This document shows, one piece after another, positions 46,598 to 55,708 of a stretch of DNA of 64,000 nucleotides. The notes under the pieces were generated by a model that searched no databases, was not told the origin of the DNA, and worked only from the letters and a program-made list of their open reading frames with translations. Position 1 is the stretch's first letter, and each line of letters begins with the position of its first letter. This stretch comes from Aquimarina spinulae (GTDB lineage: Bacteria; Bacteroidota; Bacteroidia; Flavobacteriales; Flavobacteriaceae), in assembly GCF_943373825.1 (NCBI RefSeq), contig NZ_CALSBP010000003.1, positions 771,001-835,000 on the forward strand. Direction: 5' to 3'. The translations under genes and the position numbers were made by a program.

Positions 46598-46888
46598 GTG
46601 GAGCAGTTTATTAACTATATTGAATCTAATCTATTACAATGCCCTACCAAAAAACTAATGGGTATTGATTGTTTAGGCTGTGGTTTTCAACGAAGTTTTT
46701 TATTACTCATCAAGGGTAATTTAGTAGAGTCCTTTCTAATGTATCCTGCGCTTATACCATTACTATTAATGTTTGGATATTTAATTGTTCATCTTTTTCT
46801 AAAGTTTAAAAAAGGTGCTAAAACTCTTCAATATTTTTATATTTTAAATAGTATACTTATCATTACAAATTATATTATAAAATTCTAA
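46598..46888 (+). CDS. DUF2752 membrane protein, copy B (GTG start)
   Basis: The 96-residue protein begins at GTG (46598; no in-frame ATG nearby) and matches copy A: CPTKKLMGIDCLGCGFQRSF, then LLIKGNLVESFLMYPALIPLLL. The three-cysteine core is kept. The next gene follows after 8 bp. The pair looks like a duplicated cassette that has diverged. Confidence 0.8.
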   Translation: MEQFINYIESNLLQCPTKKLMGIDCLGCGFQRSFLLLIKGNLVESFLMYPALIPLLLMFGYLIVHLFLKFKKGAKTLQYFYILNSILIITNYIIKF

Positions 46889-46896
46889 TACATTAT

Positions 46897-47208
46897 ATGG
46901 AAAACAAACAACAATTGCCAAATGCTACATTGGTATTAATATTCGGGATTGTATCAATAGTAACCTGTTTTTGCTACGGATTTCTGGGGTTAGTATTTGG
47001 TATCATTGCCTTAGTATTAGCTAAAAAAGCTAAAGAATTATATTTGGCAAATCCAGAATTATATACAGGATATGAAAACCTAAAAGCTGGTAGAATTTGT
47101 GCAATAATTGGTACTATATTAAGTTCTTTATATTTATTATTCTTTATTGGCTATATTATTTTTATGGGTGCTGCTTTAGTGCCATGGTCAGAAATATTTA
47201 ATCAATAA
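46897..47208 (+). CDS. CCC-motif membrane protein, copy B
   Basis: The 103-residue protein parallels copy A: MENKQQLPNATLVLIFGIVS, VTCFCYGFLG in place of GCCCYG, and the loop KKAKELYLANPELYTGYENL. The CCC motif is reduced to CFC. It ends 17 bp before a terminator. Function unknown. Confidence 0.8.
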   Translation: MENKQQLPNATLVLIFGIVSIVTCFCYGFLGLVFGIIALVLAKKAKELYLANPELYTGYENLKAGRICAIIGTILSSLYLLFFIGYIIFMGAALVPWSEIFNQ

Positions 47209-47224
47209 AGTGTTTTTATAAAAT

Positions 47225-47255
47225 AAAAAAAGGAGGCACAATGGCCTCCTTTTTT
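47225..47255. terminator. Bidirectional terminator after cassette B
   Basis: AAAAAAGGAGGC pairs with GCCTCCTTTTTT (6-base loop), between the convergent CCC-motif gene and rocD. Confidence 0.85.
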
Positions 47256-47284
47256 ATTGTATATGAATTTTGAATAGTATTTCT

Positions 47285-48529
47285 CTATTTTTCAAATTCC
47301 TTTAACGTTTTGATAATAATACTCACACAATCCAGTAGTTGCTCTTTATTCATTACTAATGGCGGTGCAAAACGAATAATATTACCATGGGTTGGTTTAG
47401 CCAAAAGACCATTTTCTTTAAGCGCCACACAGATATTCCAGGCAGTATCACTATCCTCAGAATCATTGATTACAATCGCATTTAACAATCCTTTACCACG
47501 AACTAAATTCGCTATTTTAGATCCTTCAATGTACTTATCAAGTTCTGATCTAAATAATTGACCTAATTCTTCTGCATTTTCAGCTAATTTTTCATCTCTT
47601 ACCACTTCTAAAGCTGCTACAGCTACTGCTGCTGCAACAGGGTTACCTCCAAAAGTACTACCGTGATTTCCTGGTCTTATAACACTCATGATTGTATCAT
47701 TAGCCAAAACTCCCGATACAGGATATGCTCCTCCACTTAATGCTTTTCCAAGAATTAAGATATCTGGTTTAACATTTTCATGATCAACGGCTAGTAATTT
47801 TCCTGTACGTGCGATTCCTGTTTGAACTTCATCTGCAAGAAATAGTACATTATGTTTTTCACAAAGCGCTTTGGCTTTGGCCAAAAATCCTTCAGAAGGA
47901 ACATAAACTCCCGCTTCTCCTTGTATAGGCTCTACCAAAAATCCTGCAACATTAGCATTACTTTCTAAAGCCTGTTCTAAAGCAGATAGATTATCATATT
48001 CAATTTTTATAAATCCTGCAGTATAGGGTCCAAAGTTTTTTCTAGCTACTTCATCATTCGAAAATGATATGATTGTTGTTGTTCTTCCATGAAAGTTATT
48101 TTCACATACAATAATCTGTGCCTCATTTTCTGGAATCCCTTTCTTCTCATATGCCCATTTCCTACATAGCTTCAATGCTGTTTCTACTGCTTCTGCTCCA
48201 GTATTCATTGGTAATAACTTATCAAAACCAAAATACTCAGTCGCAAACTTCTCGTATTCACCTAATTTATCATTATAAAAGGCTCGTGAGGTTAGTGTTA
48301 ATGTTTGTGCCTGATTAACCATCGCTCCTACTATTTTAGGATGACAATGCCCTTGATTCACTGCAGAATATGCACTTAAAAAATCATAATACTTTTTACC
48401 TTCTACATCCCAAACGTATACACCTTCGCCTTTGTTTAAAACAACCGGCAATGGGTGATAATTATGAGCTCCGTACTTGTCTTCTAATTCAATTAAATGC
48501 TGTGATGACTTTTTCTCTAAGATTGCCAT
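47285..48529 (-). CDS. rocD: Ornithine--oxo-acid transaminase
   Basis: The PLP enzyme converts ornithine and 2-oxoglutarate to glutamate semialdehyde and glutamate. The 414-residue protein starts with the family block [26 protein letters not shown] (split motif), has the PLP lysine K262 in [12 protein letters not shown], the E/Q-rich pocket [12 protein letters not shown] and a normal length. Alternative omega-aminotransferases such as acetylornithine transaminase are less likely because of the N-terminal block. It is monocistronic. Confidence 0.94.
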   Translation of the reverse strand: MAILEKKSSQHLIELEDKYGAHNYHPLPVVLNKGEGVYVWDVEGKKYYDFLSAYSAVNQGHCHPKIVGAMVNQAQTLTLTSRAFYNDKLGEYEKFATEYFGFDKLLPMNTGAEAVETALKLCRKWAYEKKGIPENEAQIIVCENNFHGRTTTIISFSNDEVARKNFGPYTAGFIKIEYDNLSALEQALESNANVAGFLVEPIQGEAGVYVPSEGFLAKAKALCEKHNVLFLADEVQTGIARTGKLLAVDHENVKPDILILGKALSGGAYPVSGVLANDTIMSVIRPGNHGSTFGGNPVAAAVAVAALEVVRDEKLAENAEELGQLFRSELDKYIEGSKIANLVRGKGLLNAIVINDSEDSDTAWNICVALKENGLLAKPTHGNIIRFAPPLVMNKEQLLDCVSIIIKTLKEFEK

Positions 48530-48645
48530 TATTCACGTATTAAAAATAAAACTTTACAATTCCTACTTCGACATAAAGCCCGGGAGAGAAATCATCCTAT
48601 TGAAGTTGGTTGCAAATTACTAAATATAAGCTTCTTTCTAAAATC

Positions 48646-49020
48646 TTATTGTGATATTTTTCCAGCTATAGAAGATACCTGTAGTTCCAGCCTCTTAATT
48701 TCTCTTAATAGTGCATTTTTATCCATTTGCATCCAGGCAAATAGTTTGGTCATTCCTATAACCATAAAACAGATCGCTCCTCCTGCAAACCACTTTATCA
48801 GTTCGTTAGTATTATCTGTATTTAAAAATTGAATAATGCAATAGATCAAAAAACCAAAAGCTACTACAGTTGCAATATTCATCAATACAATAATCCATCT
48901 GTGTTTGGTATTAAAAAGCCCTCCTAACATTTCGAAAAGATTTTGCTCATCTAAATCATCATAAAATTTTGCTTCTTCCTGGCTCAATGTTTCTTTAATT
49001 AATTGATCTATATCTTTCAT
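48646..49020 (-). CDS. DUF6768 membrane protein, partner of the ECF sigma factor
   Basis: The ATG at 49020 gives 124 residues and leaves a 1-bp gap after the sigma gene stop; the alternative ATG at 49032 overlaps the sigma gene. Two membrane helices lie near residues 40-65 and 75-95, with a cytosolic N-terminus LIKETLSQEEAKFYDDLDEQ and a coiled C-terminus. It matches DUF6768, which is found after sigma factors in flavobacteria. By position it may be an anti-sigma factor. Confidence 0.8.
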   Translation of the reverse strand: MKDIDQLIKETLSQEEAKFYDDLDEQNLFEMLGGLFNTKHRWIIVLMNIATVVAFGFLIYCIIQFLNTDNTNELIKWFAGGAICFMVIGMTKLFAWMQMDKNALLREIKRLELQVSSIAGKISQ

Positions 49021-49021
49021 T

Positions 49022-49582
49022 TTATTCTCCATTATTTCTACTTTTTAAAATTAATTTCAGTTTTTCTCTAGCTGTAAACAAACGTGACTTAACGGTACCG
49101 GTCGAAACGTTTATAATATCACTTATTTGTTTAATGCTATACTCTTCTATATAAAAAAGGTTTAGTACTAACTGTTGATTATAAGGTAGTTTTTTAATTG
49201 AGTTTTTTAATAATACCATCGTATTTTGATTATTTTGAGTATCATCTTCAATACGATGATTTGTATTACAATCCTTATACACTTGTAAATGTTCTACTTC
49301 CTTTTTATGTTTTCGTAACCAATTAATAGCATTTCTGGTTACAATAGTCAATGCCCAACTCCCAAAACTATTAGAATCTTTTAGGCTATTGATTTTTAAA
49401 AAAATAGTACTCCAGCTATCCTGAGCAATATCTTTTGAAATTTCTATATCTCGAGTGTACCAATATGCCTGTTTACATAGTTTTGCATGCCATCTTTTCA
49501 CAAGAAGAGTTACTGCTTTCTTGCTTCCCGACTGGCATTGTAAAACCAACAAAGAATCAATTGTTTTATTGGTGTTTGTCAT
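49022..49582 (-). CDS. ECF-type RNA polymerase sigma factor
   Basis: The 186-residue protein has sigma-70 region 2 (about 22-90; AYWYTRDIEISKDIAQDSW, then SFGSWALTIVTRNAINWLRKHKKE) and region 4 (about 125-180; LPYNQQLVLNLFYIEEYSIKQISDIINVSTGTVKSRLF, given as split motifs). The architecture is that of extracytoplasmic-function sigma factors. It is translated with the DUF6768 membrane gene, a usual sigma/anti-sigma layout. Signal unknown. Confidence 0.93.
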   Translation of the reverse strand: MTNTNKTIDSLLVLQCQSGSKKAVTLLVKRWHAKLCKQAYWYTRDIEISKDIAQDSWSTIFLKINSLKDSNSFGSWALTIVTRNAINWLRKHKKEVEHLQVYKDCNTNHRIEDDTQNNQNTMVLLKNSIKKLPYNQQLVLNLFYIEEYSIKQISDIINVSTGTVKSRLFTAREKLKLILKSRNNGE

Positions 49583-49686
49583 ATGGGTCTTTATAGTATA
49601 GACGTAGAAATAATAAATAGGTTCATTTTTTTATTTCTTTTTTCTAAGATATATTGAAAATTTAATAAGTATATGCTTTCTATTCT

Positions 49687-49694
49687 TATTTTTG
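49687..49694 (+). promoter_or_regulatory. -7 element of rlmD, leaderless-type
   Basis: TATTTTTG ends 4 bases before the ATG (49699), in the string TTTGCGCTATG. Transcription should start at or next to the ATG, so the mRNA would be leaderless. Confidence 0.55.
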
Positions 49695-49698
49695 CGCT

Positions 49699-51108
49699 AT
49701 GGCAAGGAAAAACAGAAGACAAATCTTTGAGAATATCGAAGTTATTGATGCGGGAGCAAAGGGAAAAAGTATTGCTAAAGCCCCTGATGGAAAGGTAATT
49801 TTTATTAACAATGCAGTTCCTGGAGATGTAGCAGATATCCAAACTACCAAAAAACGTAAAGCCTTTTATGAAGGTTCTGCTACTACTTTTCATAAGCTAT
49901 CAGACAAACGTACCGAACCCACTTGTGAACATTTTGGAACTTGTGGAGGCTGTAAATGGCAATTTATGGGTTATGAACACCAACTGGCTTATAAACAACA
50001 AGAAGTTGTAAATAACCTAACCCGATTGGGTAAAATTGAACTACCCGAAGTAAATTCGATACTTGGCTCCGAGGATCAATTCTTTTATAGAAATAAAATG
50101 GAATTTTCGTTTAGTGATAGCAGATGGCTAACTCTTGATGAAATTAGAAGTGATTCTGAAATTCAAAATAGAAATGCATTGGGGTTTCATATTCCAGGAA
50201 TGTGGGATAAAATTTTAGATATCAATAAATGTCATCTACAGGAAGATCCAAGTAATGATATCAGAAATAAGGTAAAAGCTTTTGCCACAGAAAACAACCT
50301 CTCCTTTTACAATGCAAGAAATCAACATGGTTTTTTGCGTACATTAATGATTAGAATTGCATCTACCGGAGAAATTATGGTTTTGCTTCAATTTTTTCAT
50401 GAAGATATAGAAAAAAGAACACTACTATTAGATTATATGGTTTCAGAATTCCCAGAAATCACTTCGCTTCAGTATACAATAAATCCAAAAGGTAATGATA
50501 CTATCTATGATCAAGAGGTTATTTGTTACAAAGGAAAAGATTACATCGAAGAAGAAATGGAAGGGTTACGGTTTAGAATTAATGCCAAGTCTTTTTATCA
50601 AACAAATTCTAAACAAGCTTACGAATTATATAAAGTAACCCGGGATTTTGCCAATCTTACCGGAGAAGAATTAGTATATGATCTATATACAGGAACCGGT
50701 ACTATAGCACAGTTTGTTGCAAAAAAAGCAAAAAAAGTAATTGGTGTAGAAGCTGTTCCTGAAGCTATAGAAGATGCAAAAGAAAATGCAAAGCGTAATA
50801 GTATCGACAATGTAGAGTTTTACGTTGGGGATATGAAAAAAGTATTCACCAAAGATTTTATTTCTCAACATGGGCAACCCGAAGTGGTAATTACAGATCC
50901 ACCAAGAGATGGAATGCATAAAGATGTTGTAGGACAATTATTAAACATTTCTCCTCAAAAAATAGTGTATGTAAGCTGTAATAGTGCAACACAAGCACGT
51001 GATCTTTCATTATTAAATGAAATGTATAAGGTAAGTAAAGTTCAACCAGTCGATATGTTCCCGCAAACATATCATGTTGAAAATGTAGTATTACTCGAAA
51101 AGAGATAA
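49699..51108 (+). CDS. rlmD: 23S rRNA (uracil-C5)-methyltransferase RlmD
   Basis: RlmD methylates U1939 of 23S rRNA with SAM. The 469-residue protein has an N-terminal TRAM domain (about 5-65), an Fe-S cluster motif with Cys76, Cys82, Cys85 and Cys178, and the methyltransferase core with VYDLYTGTGTIAQFVA, TDPPRDGMHKDV and the catalytic Cys427 in YVSCNS. Length is normal. It is followed by a 400-bp gap, then small membrane-anchored genes and the DUF6452-DUF6048 pair. Confidence 0.95.
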   Translation: MARKNRRQIFENIEVIDAGAKGKSIAKAPDGKVIFINNAVPGDVADIQTTKKRKAFYEGSATTFHKLSDKRTEPTCEHFGTCGGCKWQFMGYEHQLAYKQQEVVNNLTRLGKIELPEVNSILGSEDQFFYRNKMEFSFSDSRWLTLDEIRSDSEIQNRNALGFHIPGMWDKILDINKCHLQEDPSNDIRNKVKAFATENNLSFYNARNQHGFLRTLMIRIASTGEIMVLLQFFHEDIEKRTLLLDYMVSEFPEITSLQYTINPKGNDTIYDQEVICYKGKDYIEEEMEGLRFRINAKSFYQTNSKQAYELYKVTRDFANLTGEELVYDLYTGTGTIAQFVAKKAKKVIGVEAVPEAIEDAKENAKRNSIDNVEFYVGDMKKVFTKDFISQHGQPEVVITDPPRDGMHKDVVGQLLNISPQKIVYVSCNSATQARDLSLLNEMYKVSKVQPVDMFPQTYHVENVVLLEKR

Positions 51109-51511
51109 ATACAACTAGTTTTTTTATATTAAAAAAACAGTTTTAATTCTTATTACATTTTCACTGATTAAAAAATAGAAATCAGACTCTAATTATTTGA
51201 TGAATTATAATTTCATCATGTATTTCATCGATTTTTTTAATCATTACATATTAGAACACCCAATTATCATGAAATCCATTGATAATAGTCGCTTTACCAA
51301 CAAATAATTCATTTTTTTAACAAAAATTACACTACTAACTGATTATCAGTAAGTTGAACCTATCTATTTAAATTTAATCATTACGGTTTTACCATAAAAA
51401 GTTAACTCAAAAACCACATATGATATCATGAGTTATTTCCTACATTTGTACTCGAAGATTGCTACTACAATAAATTTATAATCAAACCTAAGTTTACCAA
51501 AACTAATAGTT
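51109..51511. other. Intergenic region after rlmD
   Basis: In 403 AT-rich bases no gene was seen. TACATTTG at 51441-51448 matches the -7 element and would start a leader of about 57 nt for the gene at 51512. No terminator for rlmD was found. Confidence 0.45.
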
Positions 51512-51820
51512 ATGAGAAATGTAGTAAAAATACCCCTGATCTTCATTCTTCTTATTTTAATTTATTTCTTATTTACTACCGGTTCCAGTTATACTGGTCA
51601 ACATCAAATTAACGAAACCAAAAATCAAGTTGCACAAGAAGCCATAAAACAATATAACATTGTTAAACGAAATGGTCCTGGTATAGAAGCATCATTACAT
51701 GCAGGATTCGTTGCAGAAGCCTTTCTTCAAATCGGAGATAAAGAAAATTATACTAAATGGACAAAAATAAAAGAACAAGAAGAACGTGATGCAAAAAATG
51801 CTAACGTTAACTTACCATAA
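51512..51820 (+). CDS. Small membrane-anchored protein of unknown function
   Basis: The 102-residue protein has one N-terminal membrane helix (about 5-25), then a soluble helical part rich in Gln and Glu (IKQYNIVKRNGPGIEASLHAG, FVAEAFLQIGDKENYTKW). It resembles no family I know. It has its own promoter candidate. The next small gene follows after 42 bp. Confidence 0.65.
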   Translation: MRNVVKIPLIFILLILIYFLFTTGSSYTGQHQINETKNQVAQEAIKQYNIVKRNGPGIEASLHAGFVAEAFLQIGDKENYTKWTKIKEQEERDAKNANVNLP

Positions 51821-51862
51821 TTTTTTTCACACACGAACTACTCACTACCACCAAGGCTTACA

Positions 51863-52270
51863 ATGATGATATTGAACTTAAAAAAAGGAGAGTTTATAAT
51901 AAAACTCTTCGTAATACCAATTATATGTATTACAATAATAACTGGAGCTGTTTTATACAATCTATACCATAACGATAATGCTCAAATCACCAGTTCTAAA
52001 AACAATAAAAACCCATTTTATTTTCACAAATCCGAGGCATTAACTGCATCATACTCCATCATCAATAAAAGGTTACGATCATCAACTATTATTTCTTTTG
52101 GAGAAAGTGACAAAGATGTTAGGATCGTTAATGATTCTACATTCACAGTAATCAATTATGTTGATTGGATAAACCAGGAAGGTGAAAACAAAAGAAATTA
52201 TTACTGTTGTACTGTAATTTTTAATCACAACTGTAAAGCAAAAGCCCGAAATCTGGTTTTTATGGATTAA
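51863..52270 (+). CDS. Small membrane-anchored protein, unknown
   Basis: The 135-residue protein has one N-terminal membrane helix (about 13-32) and a mature beta-rich part with three cysteines (YYCCTVIFNHNC). No family is recognised. It ends 62 bp before a terminator at 52332 and is likely in an operon with the gene at 51512. Confidence 0.6.
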   Translation: MMILNLKKGEFIIKLFVIPIICITIITGAVLYNLYHNDNAQITSSKNNKNPFYFHKSEALTASYSIINKRLRSSTIISFGESDKDVRIVNDSTFTVINYVDWINQEGENKRNYYCCTVIFNHNCKAKARNLVFMD

Positions 52271-52331
52271 TCACACCCTTTAGATTATGGCAACTTGATG
52301 TAGCAATCTTCTACATTTTCTATTGTGGTGG

Positions 52332-52360
52332 CCGGGAGCTGTTAAAAGTTCCCGGTTTTT
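52332..52360 (+). terminator. Terminator after the small membrane-anchored genes
   Basis: The stem CCGGGA / TCCCGG (52332-52337 with 52350-52355), extended by weak pairs, is followed by TTTTT to 52360. Confidence 0.75.
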
Positions 52361-52545
52361 AAAACAAAATTATAATCACCAAAAACTTCACAAGAATCAA
52401 AATATGATATAAACAGCAACACACCTACTTTATTCGAGTCTTTTATTTTTAAGAAATAACCAGTACGAATTGGTTTATCTTTTTTATTTTTGGTCACGCA
52501 AATAGCAATTCGAAACTTATTTTGTTTCAATATTTTTGCATTCAT
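52342..52545 (-). CDS. Possible small protein, minus strand
   Basis: A 67-codon frame opens at ATG 52545 (MNAKILKQNKFRIAICVTKN) and ends inside the terminator stem. Codon use is like real genes, but no homologue or motif is recognised. Its stop lies on top of the hairpin used by the plus-strand operon. It may equally be a chance open frame. Confidence 0.35.
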   Translation of the reverse strand: MNAKILKQNKFRIAICVTKNKKDKPIRTGYFLKIKDSNKVGVLLFISYFDSCEVFGDYNFVLKTGNF

Positions 52546-52633
52546 CTAACCATATTTTATTCTCGTAGTATCGAGGGTAATTACAAAAAACCATATTCAG
52601 TAATGCTATGGTTGAGATAGAAAAAAATACTAT

Positions 52634-53158
52634 ATGAGAGTATACAAATATTTATTTTTTATATTAATAGGAGGCTTGGTTTTATATTCAAATTTAAGCT
52701 GTGAACGAGATGACATATGTGCAGAAGGTACTCCTACTACACCTTTTTTAGTTATAAAGTTTATTGACTTTGATGCGGGTACCCAGGTAAAATCTCCATC
52801 AGAATTACAGGTAAAAGCAGTTGGTATAGAAACTCCTTTTACTTTGGGTACAGTTACAGATTCTATCCTAATTCCTCTAAGAAATGATGTATCGATTACT
52901 GAATATGAATTTACTATAAATTCTGACACGACTAATAATAGTGATACCGATCCCCTTCCTAATAAAGATACTGTAAGTTTTCAATACACAACAGAAGAAG
53001 AATATGTAAGTAGTGCTTGTGGGTTTAAGATTAATTACAAAGGTCTTACTGTATCTCCTGCAGAAGCGGGAGATGATGGGAGCTGGATCAAAAATATAAC
53101 AATACAAAGAGAGAACGTAACCGATGAAACAACTGCACACGTATTTATTTTTCATTAG
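52634..53158 (+). CDS. DUF6452 family protein
   Basis: The 174-residue protein begins with a lipoprotein-like signal (MRVYKYLFFILIGGLVLYSN then LSC, Cys23) and continues with a region ICAEGTPTTPFLVIKFIDFD typical of DUF6452 from flavobacteria. The mature part is beta-rich, with a second Cys in SSACGFKINYKG. Its last 35 bases overlap the next gene, so the two are translationally coupled. Function unknown; an envelope role is inferred from the partner. Confidence 0.82.
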   Translation: MRVYKYLFFILIGGLVLYSNLSCERDDICAEGTPTTPFLVIKFIDFDAGTQVKSPSELQVKAVGIETPFTLGTVTDSILIPLRNDVSITEYEFTINSDTTNNSDTDPLPNKDTVSFQYTTEEEYVSSACGFKINYKGLTVSPAEAGDDGSWIKNITIQRENVTDETTAHVFIFH

Positions 53159-53834
53159 CATACTGATTACCAGTTTTTTCTATGGGCAAGAAGAACCAAA
53201 AGTTAGTGCAAAAGACACTCTTCCTCCTGCAGAAAAATATGGTTTTAGAGCAGGAGTTGACCTCGGTCGATTAATCAGAACAGCAGTAGATGATAACTAT
53301 TCTGGATTTGAAATTGTTGGAGATTACAGGTTTTATAAAAAATTCTATCTCGCTGCAGAAATAGGTAATGAATCCTTGATAAGAGATGAAGAGAATATTA
53401 ACACAAAAGGATCTGGAAGCTATGCAAGAGTCGGTATAGATTATAACATATACGATAATTGGTACGGAATGCAGAATAGCATCTACGTAGGGCTACGGTA
53501 TGGGTTTTCTACTTTTGAACAAACGTTAAACGATTATTCTATTTTTACAAGCACAAATTATTTTGGACCAAACCAAATAACCGAAAGTATCAAATCTGAT
53601 GGCTTAAATGCCAGCTGGATAGAATTAGTTCTTGGTATCAAAGTAGAACTTATAAATAATCTATATCTGGGAGCCAATGTATCTCTTAGAACTCTAGTAA
53701 GTGAAAAAAAACCTGATAGATTCGATAATCTATATATTCCTGGATTTGGTCGTACTAATGATTATAGTAGTATCGGTGTAGGATACGGATATTCTATAAG
53801 TTATCTGATTCCCTTTTTTAAGAAAAAAAAGTAG
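53124..53834 (+). CDS. DUF6048 family outer-membrane protein
   Basis: The 236-residue protein has a signal peptide (cut near FYGQ, residue 21) followed by a barrel-like series of strands: YGFRAGVDLGRLIRTAV, FYLAAEIGNES, YVGLRYGFSTFE, WIELVLGIKVELINNLYLGANVSLRT. It fits DUF6048 (outer membrane beta-barrel). The overlap with DUF6452 suggests a lipoprotein-barrel pair. Ligand unknown. Confidence 0.82.
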   Translation: MKQLHTYLFFISILITSFFYGQEEPKVSAKDTLPPAEKYGFRAGVDLGRLIRTAVDDNYSGFEIVGDYRFYKKFYLAAEIGNESLIRDEENINTKGSGSYARVGIDYNIYDNWYGMQNSIYVGLRYGFSTFEQTLNDYSIFTSTNYFGPNQITESIKSDGLNASWIELVLGIKVELINNLYLGANVSLRTLVSEKKPDRFDNLYIPGFGRTNDYSSIGVGYGYSISYLIPFFKKKK

Positions 53835-53998
53835 TCTAAGTCACCTCTTTCCTCCTACCTCTTGCTTATTTGTCCAGATATATTCTGTAATACTCTCATC
53901 AAAATAAGCCAGTACAATCATTTTACCTGGTATTCCATCAATTATTATAGGGTATTGCTTATCTTGTTTGGATATTTTATCATCTCATACTCGTTCAC

Positions 53999-55684
53999 AT
54001 GAAATCATTTAACACGCTTTGTTTTCTTTTTTTAGTACCTGTAAGTATGGTCTTCTCTCAGGATCGAATTACTGGTAAAAGTTTTGCTACACGATCTGAA
54101 ATAATTACTACCCACGCAATGGCTGCCACTAGTCACCCTTTGGCTACGCAAACTGCTCTAGATATTTTAAAGCAAGGAGGTAATGCAATTGATGCTGCAA
54201 TCGCTGCTAATGCAATGCTTGGGTTAATGGAACCCACAGGAAACGGGATAGGCGGTGACTTGTTTGCTATTGTATGGGATGCTAAAACCCAAAAATTATA
54301 TGGATTAAATGCTAGTGGACGATCTCCCGAAAAATTAACTTTAGAATATTTTAAGAAAAACAACCATATAAAAATACCTTCTCATGGTGCTCTTCCTGTT
54401 TCTGTTCCTGGCTGTGTAGATGGATGGTATGAGCTACATGGTAAGTTTGGTAAATTAAGTATGAAAAATATTTTGCAACCTACTATTAATTATGCTCGTG
54501 AAGGTTTTCCTGTGACCGAACTGGTTTCATATTATATGCAATTAAGTGCTAAATTTTTATCAAAATACCCTGGTTTTAAAACTACGTATATGCCAAAGGG
54601 TTCTGCTCCGAAAAAAGGAGAAATTTTTAAAAACCCTTTTTTAGCGAATACACTTGAAAAAATTGCAAATGAAGGTAGAGATGCTTTCTATAAAGGAGAT
54701 ATTGCTAAAACTATTGCAAAGTATATGAAAGAAAACGGTGGATTTCTGAGCTATGATGATCTAAAAAATCATACCTCAGAATGGGTAGAGCCTGTATCTA
54801 CAAACTATCGAGGATACGATGTATGGGAATTACCTCCAAACGGCCAAGGAATAGCTGCCTTACAAATGCTAAATATTCTTGAAAAATATGATCTCAAATC
54901 TATGGGGTTTGGTACAACAGAATATCTGCACATTTTAACTGAAGCTAAAAAGCTAGCCTATGAGGATCGGGCAAAATTTTATGCAGATCCAGATTTTAAT
55001 ACTATTCCTGTAGACCAGCTTGTCTCTAAGAATTATGCTGATCAAAGAAGAAAACTTATTGATAAAAACCAAGCTGCAAAAACATATGACGCCGGGAATC
55101 TTAATGATGGAGATACCATATATCTTACCGTTGCAGATGAAGAAGGAAATATGGTGTCCTTGATACAAAGTAATTATAGAGGTATGGGATCTGGAATGAC
55201 ACCAACCAAACTCGGTTTTATTTTACAAGACAGAGGTGAGTTGTTTTCATTGAAAGAAGGTCATTTTAATACATATGAACCTAAAAAAAGACCTTTTCAT
55301 ACCATTATTCCCGCATTTGTTACCAAAGATGGAAAACCTTTTATGAGTTTTGGGCTTATGGGTGGAGGTATGCAACCTCAAGGACATGTACAGATTATCG
55401 TAAACATGATTGATTTTGGAATGAACCTACAGGAAGCTGGTGATGCCCCCAGAATAAATCATATGGGATCATCGCAACCCACAGGAGAAGAAATGACCAA
55501 CGGAGGAACACTACATATTGAATCCGGAATTTCATATGAAACAATTAGAGGTCTGCTTTCAAAAGGTCATAACATATCCTATGCTTTAGGCCCATATGGA
55601 GGCTACCAAGCTATTATGATAAAAGATGGTGTTTATTACGGAGCTTCTGAATCCCGTAAAGATGGCCAGGCAGCAGGATATTAA
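53999..55684 (+). CDS. ggt: Gamma-glutamyltransferase
   Basis: Ggt cuts glutathione and moves the gamma-glutamyl group. The 561-residue protein has a signal peptide (cut near VFSQ, residue 21), the ATSHPLATQTALDILKQGG block, the conserved Arg108 in LNASGRSP, and the autocleavage Thr373 in GDTIYLTVAD, which would start the small subunit. The C-terminal glycines and SESRKDGQAAGY end are typical. It is a periplasmic N-terminal nucleophile hydrolase. It ends 24 bp before the convergent sortilin-like gene. Confidence 0.93.
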   Translation: MKSFNTLCFLFLVPVSMVFSQDRITGKSFATRSEIITTHAMAATSHPLATQTALDILKQGGNAIDAAIAANAMLGLMEPTGNGIGGDLFAIVWDAKTQKLYGLNASGRSPEKLTLEYFKKNNHIKIPSHGALPVSVPGCVDGWYELHGKFGKLSMKNILQPTINYAREGFPVTELVSYYMQLSAKFLSKYPGFKTTYMPKGSAPKKGEIFKNPFLANTLEKIANEGRDAFYKGDIAKTIAKYMKENGGFLSYDDLKNHTSEWVEPVSTNYRGYDVWELPPNGQGIAALQMLNILEKYDLKSMGFGTTEYLHILTEAKKLAYEDRAKFYADPDFNTIPVDQLVSKNYADQRRKLIDKNQAAKTYDAGNLNDGDTIYLTVADEEGNMVSLIQSNYRGMGSGMTPTKLGFILQDRGELFSLKEGHFNTYEPKKRPFHTIIPAFVTKDGKPFMSFGLMGGGMQPQGHVQIIVNMIDFGMNLQEAGDAPRINHMGSSQPTGEEMTNGGTLHIESGISYETIRGLLSKGHNISYALGPYGGYQAIMIKDGVYYGASESRKDGQAAGY

Positions 55685-55708
55685 TCTATATCAAACCCTA
55701 TAAATCAA

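Noticed and set aside
51198..51218. TGATGAA...TTCATCA inverted repeat in the rlmD gap
   Set aside because: The arms are only 7 bp in AT-rich DNA, without a T-run or nearby start; chance is likely.
53835..53998. 44-codon minus-strand stop-free stretch between DUF6048 and ggt
   Set aside because: It lacks a start codon at the right place and its length is expected by chance in AT-rich DNA.
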